26,013 nucleotides of DNA, from contig UQEM01000018.1 in assembly GCA_900540005.1 (NCBI GenBank), forward strand, positions 1 to 26,013, read 5' to 3'. The position numbers were made by a program, and so were the translations under genes. This DNA comes from an uncultured Ruminococcus sp. (GTDB taxonomy: Bacteria; Bacillota; Clostridia; Oscillospirales; Ruminococcaceae). The notes under the pieces were generated by a model. That model was not told where the DNA came from and did no database searches. It saw nothing but the letters and a program-made list of their open reading frames with translations. This document shows, piece by piece, positions 1 to 6,270 of the stretch. Position 1 is the stretch's first letter; each line of letters opens with the position of its first letter.

Positions 1-562
1 GATATGCAGCACTGGTATACTGGCTGCCGCGGTCGGAATGCACAATGGCTCCGCGAATCTCCGGATACCGCAAGCTCGCAGTTTTCAGTGTTTCACAGCA
101 CAGTTCGGCTCGCATATGGTCTGCCATGGCAAGACCATTTGGCATCAGATCATAGCAATCAAAAATCGCCGAAACATACAGCTTTCCGTCTTTTGCCTTG
201 ATTTCAGTAATATCTGTAACGCATTTTTTCAAAGGTGCATCTGCTGTAAAATCACGTTTCAGAAGATCATCAGATTTACGGGCTTCACGGTCGGCTTTGG
301 TGATTCCGTTGGGCTTTCGCTTGGGTCTATGAATCAGGTTTATCTGCTTCATCACGCTGCGGACAGTTGCTTCGCATGGTATCTTGATGCCATCAAGCTT
401 GCCGACTTCTTTTCTGTACTTAAGAGCCTGATACATACGTACTCTGCCGTAATCCGCATTTTCTTCGTCCTCATCATGAATTTTCAACATGGCGTCAGCA
501 AGCGGCTGATACTTCCAGGGTTTGCCCTTACGCTCAAGATAATCGTAAAACGCCTGTCTGCA
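1..562 (-). pseudogene. IS3-family transposase OrfB, 5'-truncated and cut by the window edge
   Basis: Read on the minus strand from 562 down, the frame encodes an IS3-type integrase/transposase. It starts with CRQAFYDYLERKGKPW, followed by the helix-turn-helix region. The DDE core has its first Asp in CVTDITEIKAKDGK and its second in HSDRGSQYTS close to the window edge; the catalytic Glu would lie outside. OrfA and the first part of OrfB are missing: upstream of about 560 the sequence changes to helicase coding in another frame. The frame stays open to a stop at 602-604, but no start codon with a ribosome binding site precedes it, so this copy looks dead. DDE transposases of this family move the element through a figure-eight/circle intermediate. 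I am sure of the family; the exact break point is approximate. Confidence 0.85.
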
Positions 563-677
563 CAAGAGTGAAAGTCTTTCCTGTGCCTGGACCTGCCGTG
601 ATTAGGACAGTACCATTTGAGGACGATATAGCGAGTTTCTGAGCATCGTTGGCATTTCCAAAGTAATGCATCACCAT
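537..677 (-). pseudogene. N-terminal remnant of a UvrD/PcrA-type helicase
   Basis: On the minus strand, ATG codons at 677 and 671 open a frame reading MHYFGNANDAQ and then TVLITAGPGTGKTFTLV. This is the Q-motif plus Walker A (AGPGTGKT, about residues 27-34) that begins superfamily 1 UvrD-like helicases. After the Val codon at 563-561 the sequence passes into the IS3 transposase reading frame, and the helicase frame stops at 536-534. Only about 37 of several hundred residues remain, so the product cannot be functional. It overlaps, in another frame, the run-on tail of the upstream initiator-like gene. It appears to be a deletion scar between a helicase gene and an insertion sequence. No strong ribosome binding site precedes the ATG, so the 5' boundary may also be a junction. 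Confidence 0.7.
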
Positions 678-678
678 A

Positions 679-1005
679 TTTATAGAAGTCATAGAGATAG
701 CTGATCCTGCCCGTAGGGGATTCGTTGGGCATCAGCAAGGTCTTTTTGACATATCCCCACTGCTCCAGTTCAGCAAGCTGGGACTTGATCGCTGTTTCTC
801 CGTCCTCACAGATAGCCACAAGTCCGGCAATCGTGAAATTCCATGTAGGCGGTAAATCATTGATCTTGCCGAGCAGACCTATCGAATCGCAGCCGATATT
901 GGTTGACCGCACGAAGCAATTACTCAGAACGACATAACCGCCTGACCTATGTACACGGCAAATCGTATCCGGTATTGTCTTTTTTGCTTTTGTTTTCTTG
1001 TCCAT
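679..1005 (-). pseudogene. Initiator-like helix-turn-helix protein, 3'-truncated
   Basis: The ATG at 1005-1003 (MDKKTKAKK) is preceded by GAGGTGAG. About 105 residues look like the N-terminal DNA-binding domain of the replication-initiator-like helix-turn-helix proteins carried by plasmids and conjugative elements of Clostridia. Marks of that family are SIGLLGKINDLPPTWNFTIAGL, CEDGETAIKSQLAELEQWGY and then TGRISYLYDF. After about position 685 the frame runs on to a stop at 484 as a basic, Cys-rich sequence. That run-on is the out-of-frame shadow of the helicase and transposase remnants, so it is not part of the native protein. The gene follows the 94-residue ORF with 15 bases between, suggesting one transcript. 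The family call rests on recognition only; the iteron-like repeats upstream fit a replication role. Confidence 0.6.
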
Positions 1006-1020
1006 TTCTCTCACCTCTGC

Positions 1021-1305
1021 TTACGCTCCGTACACAAATTCCATATTGGATATTCGCAGCTTATTGACCGCATAGACATGACCATACGGCTTCTGTACTA
1101 CAAGGAGGAAACCTCTCTTGCAAAGCTCATACACAGCGGTACGAAGTTCATCAAAGGTGAACTGCGAAAGCTCACTGTAACGGCGAAGCTCATCGACCGT
1201 AACGTAGTCAAAGTCTGAATGGTTGAGCATAGCCGTCAGCAGTTCATTACAGGCTTTGGCTTCAAAGTTGTAATTGAGCAGACTGATCTCAGTAGGGTTC
1301 GGCAT
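1021..1305 (-). CDS. Small winged-helix-like hypothetical protein (94 aa)
   Basis: The start at 1305-1303 (MPNPTEISLL) is chosen because AAGGAGG lies 7 bases upstream. A longer in-frame start at 1368 exists but would run through the T-rich leader. The protein is mostly helical: VTVDELRRYSELSQF, then TFDELRTAVYELCKRGF, followed by LLVVQKPYGHVYAV, which reads as a helix-turn-helix followed by a beta wing. That suggests a DNA-binding accessory protein, although I do not recognise a named family. It sits directly upstream of the truncated initiator-like gene and downstream of the repeat array, so it probably belonged to the same mobile-element replication or control module. The ORF itself appears intact. 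Confidence 0.6.
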   Translation of the reverse strand: MPNPTEISLLNYNFEAKACNELLTAMLNHSDFDYVTVDELRRYSELSQFTFDELRTAVYELCKRGFLLVVQKPYGHVYAVNKLRISNMEFVYGA

Positions 1306-1338
1306 AGAAAGACCTCCTTGACATAGTTCATCTGAAAT

Positions 1339-1376
1339 AAAAAAAGCTCCTAAGCGACCTGTTTTCATACAGGCTC
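1339..1376 (-). terminator. Possible attenuator or terminator in the leader of the 94-aa gene
   Basis: Reading the minus strand, GAGCCTGT can pair with ACAG plus GCTT across a small bulge. This is followed by AGGAGC and a run of seven T (1345-1339), just upstream of the ribosome binding site of the 94-aa gene. It resembles an intrinsic terminator in a 5' leader, but the stem is imperfect. Confidence 0.3.
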
Positions 1377-1416
1377 AGTGAGAAGCGATGTGCAATATTC
1401 AATTTTTAGGCATAAA

Positions 1417-1458
1417 AATAGCGGACAGCGCTTCTGTTATGAAACACCGTCCGCTATT
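1417..1458. repeat. 10-bp perfect inverted repeat
   Basis: AATAGCGGAC at 1417-1426 is the exact reverse complement of GTCCGCTATT at 1449-1458, with a 22-base loop. There is no T-run on either side, so it is not a standard terminator. It borders the iteron-like array and could be part of an origin or a regulatory hairpin. Confidence 0.6.
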
Positions 1459-1489
1459 GTCTATTATTCAGTTTGCTTTGTCAACAGGC

Positions 1490-1700
1490 TTTCTACCGTT
1501 TATGGGTTGTTTTCGGCTTCTACCAAGTTTCTACCAACTTTTTCATCGTTGGCTTTCTACCAAGTTTCTACCAAAATTCTTCAAAATACATGAATTTTCA
1601 AAATAGCGCAGTTGTGCTGTTTTGGGGCTTTCTACCATCAAAAAGCTCCGTGGAATCGGGATTTTTGTGTGACTCAGTGTGACTCGGTGGTACTCAGTGT
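1490..1700. repeat. Iteron-like direct repeats (TTTCTACC motif and a 10-bp tandem repeat)
   Basis: TTTCTACC occurs at 1490-1497, 1528-1535, 1554-1561, 1565-1572 and 1629-1636, with a seven-base version at 1518-1524. Two composite units read GGCT(T)TCTACCAAGTTTCTACCAA, with 10- to 11-base spacing inside each unit. At 1667-1700 a second set of 10-bp units follows: GTGTGACTCA, GTGTGACTCG, GTGGTACTCA and GTGTGAAATT. Repeats phased at about one helical turn, upstream of an initiator-like gene, are typical of iteron origins or Rep autoregulatory operators. The repeats are directly seen; the origin function is inferred. Confidence 0.55.
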
Positions 1701-1844
1701 GAAATTGGTTTGCTTATATCATAAAATTGGAAAATCTACAAGAAGTTTTTTGGGGCGGCAAATTGATAAAAGTACTGAATTTCTATGAAAAATATGATAG
1801 AAACTGCTCACATCGCATAAGCATTAATTGATCCACGTCAAAGT

Positions 1845-1868
1845 AAAAAACCTCGCCGATTGGCGAGG
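1845..1868 (-). terminator. Intrinsic terminator downstream of the DUF2130 gene
   Basis: The stem is CCTCGCC (1851-1857) with GGCGAGG (1862-1868) and a 4-base loop. On the minus strand it is followed by six T (1850-1845). It lies about 140 bases beyond the stop codon of the DUF2130 gene. Confidence 0.8.
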
Positions 1869-1907
1869 AAAACTCACTATTTAAAAATTCATTTTACCGA
1901 TAACTAT

Positions 1908-1970
1908 AGCGTGTTCACATAAAAATGAAATGCACGTCTTTTCGGCATAAGCATTTTATGGGAACACGCT
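1908..1970. repeat. Long imperfect inverted repeat (26-bp arms)
   Basis: The arms at 1908-1933 and 1945-1970 begin with the perfect 9-bp AGCGTGTTC/GAACACGCT. They match at 20 of 26 positions around an 11-base centre. It lies between the DUF2130 stop and its terminator, so it would form a strong hairpin in the 3' untranslated region. A MITE-like remnant is an alternative; no target duplication was identified. Confidence 0.5.
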
Positions 1971-2006
1971 CTAATATTATTTGTGATAGGTAATATTTTC
2001 TATTGT

Positions 2007-3344
2007 TCAGCTATCGCTCTCGTCATTGTTCTTATCACGAATTGCCATTAGTTTATCATAAACTGTGTCTGCATTTTTTGTAAGACGTTTAACAGTCAGA
2101 TCTGTTGTGAGCTTATTATTGGCTGCTTTAAGATGCTTGTCTGATGTTTGCAGCGCCTCTTTTATTTTAGTAAGTTGGGCAATTGCTTTATCTATTCCAT
2201 CAATTGCATCCTGATGTTTCTTAATTGCATTTTCATAAGTTTTAAGGAAACTGCTTTTAAACACTTCAATATTATTTTCAAATGTAGTAAGGTCAGCCTG
2301 CTGATTTTGCACGATAGCAAGCTGCCTTCTGTATTCCAACGAATTTAGCGCTGCATTTCTCAGTAAAGAAATAATCGGAATAAAGAATTGTGGGCGTATT
2401 ACATACATTTTGGGGTATTTGTATGATACATCAACTATTCCGTTGTTATAAAACTCATTATCCGATTCAAGCATTGACACAAGAACCGCATACTCACAGC
2501 CTTTTTCATTTCTATCCTTGTCCAGTTCTTTGAAAAAGTCCTCATTTTTATGTTTGGTCACCGTAGTATCAGATTCGTTTTTCATTTCAAACATGATAGA
2601 AATATATTCTGTTCCATCATCCGAAAAGTCTTTATAGATGAAATCGCCCTTGCTGCCTGTTTTGGCATCGTTGTCCTTTTCAAAATAGGCATTTGGAAAC
2701 GCTGTCATTCTGTACTGATTAAACTGAATACTGCAATGCTGTTCTAAAGTTTCACCAACCATTTTTGTTGAAAGGCGCTGCTTAAAGTCCCTTAGCCTTT
2801 CTATTTCATCATCTTTAACTTTCAATTGTTCTTCATATTTTGATTTTAAGGATCGTTCGTTAAGTTCGCGTTCTCTGTCCTTCAATTTGATTTCAGATGA
2901 CAATTCCTGGATCTGAGTGATTTTCTCTGCAAGTTCATTATCTTTTTTTCGTTCTGCCTCGGATATTTCAAGCTGCTTTTCAGTATCTTTGTTGCTAAGA
3001 CTTGACTTCAATTCTACAATTTCCTGATTCTTTTTGTTAAGCTCCTCATCTTTGCTTTCCAATGCCATATTTACAGCAAGTTGTTTTTCACTTTCAGCTT
3101 TATCGATCTGAGCTTTAAGACTTTCAATCTGCATATCTTTTTCAGACAGATCCGATTGATGTTTCATTTCGATGTCTTTTATCAGCAGATCATTAGAAGT
3201 TTTTTGTTTGGTAATTTCAGACTGCAGTTTTTCATGTATTTCTTTATCAAATTCAGAGGTTCTTACCTGTGATATCAGTTTTGCATAATCAGCTTCATCA
3301 ATAGTAAATACTTTATTGCAGTGAGGGCACCTTATTTCGCTCAT
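2007..3344 (-). CDS. DUF2130 coiled-coil protein with nuclease-like core (445 aa)
   Basis: The ATG at 3344 is preceded by AAGGAGA at 9 bases. The N-terminus has a zinc-ribbon-like half site (RCPHCNKVF, Cys6 and Cys9). Residues about 30-190 are a long charged coiled coil, rich in Lys, Glu, Asp and Ser. The core from about 195 carries GETLEQHC, then TGSKGDFIYKDF (Asp234) and IMFEMKNE (Glu253, Lys255). This Asp...Glu-x-Lys spacing resembles a PD-(D/E)XK nuclease fold. A second helical, coiled-coil-like stretch fills residues about 335-420. This layout is that of the DUF2130 family, whose function is not established and which is often found near mobile or defence genes. It is transcribed in the same direction as the AAA/nuclease gene upstream, but a hairpin separates them. 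The family call is fairly sure; the nuclease role is inferred. Confidence 0.85.
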   Translation of the reverse strand: MSEIRCPHCNKVFTIDEADYAKLISQVRTSEFDKEIHEKLQSEITKQKTSNDLLIKDIEMKHQSDLSEKDMQIESLKAQIDKAESEKQLAVNMALESKDEELNKKNQEIVELKSSLSNKDTEKQLEISEAERKKDNELAEKITQIQELSSEIKLKDRERELNERSLKSKYEEQLKVKDDEIERLRDFKQRLSTKMVGETLEQHCSIQFNQYRMTAFPNAYFEKDNDAKTGSKGDFIYKDFSDDGTEYISIMFEMKNESDTTVTKHKNEDFFKELDKDRNEKGCEYAVLVSMLESDNEFYNNGIVDVSYKYPKMYVIRPQFFIPIISLLRNAALNSLEYRRQLAIVQNQQADLTTFENNIEVFKSSFLKTYENAIKKHQDAIDGIDKAIAQLTKIKEALQTSDKHLKAANNKLTTDLTVKRLTKNADTVYDKLMAIRDKNNDESDS

Positions 3345-3409
3345 AATAATAAATCTCCTTCATAATTTTGATTCTCAAAATCTAAGTAACAAAAAATTAA
3401 TTATATTTT

Positions 3410-3430
3410 ATGCCTCCATAACGGAGGCAT
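3410..3430. terminator. Hairpin terminator after the AAA-ATPase-like gene
   Basis: ATGCCTCC (3410-3417) pairs with GGAGGCAT (3423-3430) around a 5-base loop, directly after the stop codon of the minus-strand gene. On the plus strand it is followed by six T; on the minus strand the following sequence is AT-rich (AAAATATAATT). It probably ends minus-strand transcription and could also block plus-strand read-through. Confidence 0.7.
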
Positions 3431-3433
3431 TTT

Positions 3434-5014
3434 TTAATCTTTTATAATTTTTTCAATAGAGCAGCTATGACCTTTCTTGTCATCATAATTTATGCCAACG
3501 AGAAGAATTTCACCTGTATACTGTGAAAGCTTTTCGGTGTAGTTTTTGCTCTTTATCTGCTCGATTGCAGCTCCGGAAGACCTGTTGTATTTCAGTTCGA
3601 CTACAATTGCGGGAAGCTCAACATTTTTCCGCGGTATGAAAACCAGGTCAGCAAAACCTTTTCCGGTAGCAAGTTCGCGGTGAACGATGTATTTGCTCTG
3701 AGCTGTGTAGTACGCAAGCGAGATCACGCAGGCGAGGGAATTTTCGTCGTTGTATTTCAGCAGGGAAGTGTTTTCGCTGTGACACTGCTCGATCAATTCC
3801 GCGACTGTGGTGGATTCGCCACTGAGCGTAGCCTCCAGCAGCTTGTCGGATGCTCTGATCGCCTTCATGAGATTTTCCCAACCGCCGTCCTCAACAGAGT
3901 TAACGAACTCTTGCCGCACTTCGCTGTTTGGGATCCAGACTTCGCCAATGCCTGTTTCACTGATTGCCCTGAAAGTAAGATATCCCAAGTGTACGAGAAG
4001 TGTGAGAACATCGTCTGCACTGTTGAGAGAGGTCATATCGTTCTGGAATTTTGCAGTATTTACGCCGACTTTCTCTCCTGCTATCATTAAAGTTACTTTG
4101 TCTTTTAGACCGTCAAAGTTGCGCATAATGTGCTCTTTCAGCGCCTCGTAGGTTTCGGTCGAAGTCCAGTAGTTGCCGAACGAACCGCGCAGAACAGATT
4201 CAACGACTGATTTTGGATTGTAAATGGATATTCCGTCAAGGCAGTAACCGTCATACCAACGCTTTGTCTCTTCGTAATCCCTGCCGTATTTCACGCAAAT
4301 ATTCTTTACTTCCTCCTCGGTGAATCCTGTAAACTCGGATATGGGTCTTGCGTTTATCATGGATATTTCAGTAAACATATTTATCGCCGAGTGTTCGCCG
4401 TACTTCTTTATCGGCAGGATTCCTGTCATGTAGGCGAGTGCAACATAGCTCTGGTCTTTCAGCAGAGTGCGAAGGAAATCAAGATATGCGGTGTATTCTT
4501 CTGATCTTATGCTGCTCTTTCTGAAAATGCAGTCCCATTCGTCTATTATGAATATGAAAGGGATCTTGAACTGATTAAAAGCAGAAGTCAAAACTTTCGT
4601 TAGACTGATACGCCTTGGCATAACCAGTTCAGGCATGGAATCTGTTATTTCACCGATGATATCATCTTCAATATATTTAATTAAATTCTCAATGCTTTTG
4701 GCTTCGGTGAGATACTCCACCATATTAATGTGAATGACGTTGTACTTATTGAGGTGCTTCTCGAACGAATCTGACTCTGATATTTTATATGGACTGAAAA
4801 GCTCTCTTGAATCGCAGCCCTTGCTGTAATATGCGGTCAGCATATTTGCCGCCATTGATTTGCCGAACCGTCGCGGTCGGCTGACGCAGATGTACTTCTG
4901 CGGAGTTCTCAGGACTCTGTTGGCGTACTCTATGAGCAGAGTTTTATCAACGTATATTTCAGCGTTGACAGCTTCTTCAAATTCAGTATTGCCGGAATTG
5001 AGCAGTATTCCCAT
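3434..5014 (-). CDS. AAA-ATPase-like / PD-(D/E)XK nuclease family protein (526 aa)
   Basis: The start at 5014 follows GGGAGGTG with 7 bases of spacing. The N-terminal AAA-ATPase-like domain carries YVDKTLLI, the P-loop variant SRPRRFGKS (45-53) and the Walker B IIDEWD (156-161). An AYMTGILPIKKYG segment typical of this family follows. The C-terminus is the PD-(D/E)XK nuclease domain: GFADLVF (Asp456), VVELKY (Glu473, Lys475) and then IEQI (Gln486). Length and order match the two-domain family widespread in Bacteroidetes and Clostridia, annotated as AAA family ATPase or PD-(D/E)XK nuclease. Its role is unproven; defence or mobile-element control has been suggested. All key residues are present, so it should be active. 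A paralogue lies at 14403-16007 with the same architecture. A consensus promoter sits just upstream. Confidence 0.9.
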   Translation of the reverse strand: MGILLNSGNTEFEEAVNAEIYVDKTLLIEYANRVLRTPQKYICVSRPRRFGKSMAANMLTAYYSKGCDSRELFSPYKISESDSFEKHLNKYNVIHINMVEYLTEAKSIENLIKYIEDDIIGEITDSMPELVMPRRISLTKVLTSAFNQFKIPFIFIIDEWDCIFRKSSIRSEEYTAYLDFLRTLLKDQSYVALAYMTGILPIKKYGEHSAINMFTEISMINARPISEFTGFTEEEVKNICVKYGRDYEETKRWYDGYCLDGISIYNPKSVVESVLRGSFGNYWTSTETYEALKEHIMRNFDGLKDKVTLMIAGEKVGVNTAKFQNDMTSLNSADDVLTLLVHLGYLTFRAISETGIGEVWIPNSEVRQEFVNSVEDGGWENLMKAIRASDKLLEATLSGESTTVAELIEQCHSENTSLLKYNDENSLACVISLAYYTAQSKYIVHRELATGKGFADLVFIPRKNVELPAIVVELKYNRSSGAAIEQIKSKNYTEKLSQYTGEILLVGINYDDKKGHSCSIEKIIKD

Positions 5015-5056
5015 ATCAAAGCACCTCCCGTTTTATGTGTAGAATGTCTTTAATAA

Positions 5057-5085
5057 AGTATATCATGTAATCTGAAAAAAATCAA
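5057..5085 (-). promoter_or_regulatory. Sigma-A promoter of the AAA-ATPase-like gene
   Basis: On the minus strand, TTGATT (5085-5080) and TATACT (5062-5057) are separated by exactly 17 bases, with an extended TGA before the -10 box. It lies about 45 bases upstream of the start codon at 5014. Confidence 0.75.
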
Positions 5086-5129
5086 GCGGATCTACGGATC
5101 AAAACATAGCATTCAGCCCGTTTATCCTG

Positions 5130-5435
5130 ATATAATCCTCATTTTATTCAGAATCTCTCCATAACCGTTGACCATAAACTTAGCCCCGCTGAAGTCACAG
5201 TTTCTGAAGTGCGGTAGCTGTGAAAACATCTTCAGTTTAAGCGGATCACTGAGAATCATTCTGTTTGAAAAGCAGTGTTCGTGGAATTTTTCGTGACCGC
5301 GATCAATGACTTGTCCGCTGTGTGGATCTATAGTGACCTTACAGATATCGGGGAATAGTCCTGCGTAAAGAAGAATTTTGCTTTCATCAGGCGAGAATTC
5401 AGCATAATTAAAAATCTCATTATTGCTGACATGGC
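5130..5435 (-). pseudogene. 5'-truncated gene remnant, unknown function
   Basis: There is no usable start codon, but the minus strand has one open frame ending at a TAA near 5130 that reads like real coding. Segments include NEIFNYAEFSPDESKILLYA, VTIDPHSGQVIDRGHEKFHE and LPHFRNCDFSGAKFMVNGYG. The SPDESKILLYAG stretch resembles WD40/beta-propeller-type repeats and the NCDFSGAKF stretch resembles a pentapeptide unit, but neither is long enough for a family call. About 100 C-terminal residues remain. The frame breaks at about 5430-5440, exactly where a plus-strand remnant begins, so the two fragments meet head to head. I infer a deletion or rearrangement scar. Confidence 0.5.
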
Positions 5436-5861
5436 AGTTGGGATTACTACGGAGCTACATACCAGATCAAAACACCGTTTTATCTCTTTGGAAATGACGA
5501 AAACTCGCTTCCTCCGGTCAATGAGATGGTGATAACTTCAACTTTCAGCGATCAAGCTCCGCTGACAATATCCTTTTATATGAAAGAATCGGCAGGCACA
5601 AGAGACCTTGACGGAAGTGATGAAAAATTCGGCTATGTTTGGTTAAAGTTAAAGAATGATGTTTCCTCAATATTAGATGAAAAATATGGAGAAAGTGAAA
5701 GTGACACTTTGGGTGGTTCGCACGGTTGGACATGGAATCCGGCAGACAAAGCATTTTCAGTGCACTTTGAAATAGTTAAAACAGCTAAATTGACTGATAC
5801 CGAAGATAAATATTTTATATGGTATGATTTCAAAACATATGGTGATGAGGCAGATCAGTAA
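5433..5861 (+). pseudogene. 5'-truncated hypothetical gene remnant
   Basis: An ATG at 5526 would give 111 residues, but the frame reads as coding upstream of it, back to a stop at 5427: GSWDYYGATYQIKTPFYLFG then NDENSLPPVNEM. No ribosome binding site precedes 5526. This is therefore probably the C-terminal part of a longer protein whose 5' end was lost. The residues are acidic and aromatic-rich (KFGYVWLKLKNDV, GWTWNPADKAFSVHFEIVK), suggesting a beta-rich globular domain. I do not recognise the family. It ends at TAA 5859-5861 and is followed by a strong terminator-like hairpin. If the ATG at 5526 is used, a small protein could still be made. Confidence 0.5.
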
Positions 5862-5891
5862 TGCTGCCTGAATGATTCACTAAAAAAGTAA

Positions 5892-5929
5892 AAAGGACAC
5901 TATGGAGCTTCCGCTCCATAGTGTCCTTT
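5892..5929. terminator. Perfect 17-bp stem hairpin, copy 1 of a repeated terminator
   Basis: AAAGGACACTATGGAGC (5892-5908) and its exact complement (5913-5929) flank a TTCC loop, with A-rich sequence before and CTTT after. It follows the gene remnant ending at 5861. A nearly identical hairpin with the same loop lies at 9639-9676. Confidence 0.8.
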
Positions 5930-5939
5930 CTTTATATAA

Positions 5940-6200
5940 TGCCCGCTTAATAGCAGGGCTGCTGTTCAGTGTTCATAATGTCCATTATTATTTTAAACAC
6001 GGCAAACATGATATTCGGATTTATAAACTATAAGAAAAAATGGTAGTATTATCTTAACGATTAGCATACTGTTTTTGATTCTATTACATGATTATTATGC
6101 AATAGAATTTTAGTTTGAACCTTTTGATTGAGATTCAAATCATATGGAATAAAATTTAATAAGAGTGGATTCTGGTACCGTGTAGAAATCATAAAAGCTA
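5940..6200. other. AT-rich intergenic stretch without recognisable genes
   Basis: About 260 bases between the hairpin and the promoter of the transglutaminase gene. A short minus-strand ORF here lacks a ribosome binding site and does not look like coding. No RNA gene or repeat was recognised. Confidence 0.4.
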
Positions 6201-6229
6201 TTGACATTAAGCGGAGATCATTGTATAAT
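6201..6229 (+). promoter_or_regulatory. Consensus sigma-A promoter of the transglutaminase/dockerin gene
   Basis: TTGACA (6201-6206) and TATAAT (6224-6229) are both perfect consensus hexamers with 17 bases between them, about 40 bases upstream of the start codon at 6271. Confidence 0.9.
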
Positions 6230-6270
6230 AAGTCATGAGAACTTGATTCGATCTCAGAAAGGGAGGGCAT

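Noticed and set aside
38-571. Plus-strand ORF of 177 codons at the left edge
   Set aside because: It is antisense to the transposase, whose HSDRGSQYTS and VTDIT motifs fix the true strand.
484-678. Last ~65 codons of the 176-residue minus-strand ORF
   Set aside because: This part is the out-of-frame reading of a UvrD helicase start and an IS3 transposase, both clearly recognisable in their own frames.
1378-1682. Three overlapping plus-strand ORFs
   Set aside because: They arise from the TTTCTACC repeats (repeated FLP/STK-like runs in several frames) and lack ribosome binding sites.
1490-1700. CRISPR array
   Set aside because: Repeat units are only 8-10 bases with no regular spacers and no cas genes nearby.
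3680-4151. Plus-strand ORFs of 114-136 codons
   Set aside because: Antisense shadows of the AAA-ATPase-like gene; no ribosome binding site or family features.
6061-6270. Minus-strand ORF of 69 codons upstream of the transglutaminase gene
   Set aside because: Overlaps the consensus promoter at 6201-6229, has no ribosome binding site and no coding character.
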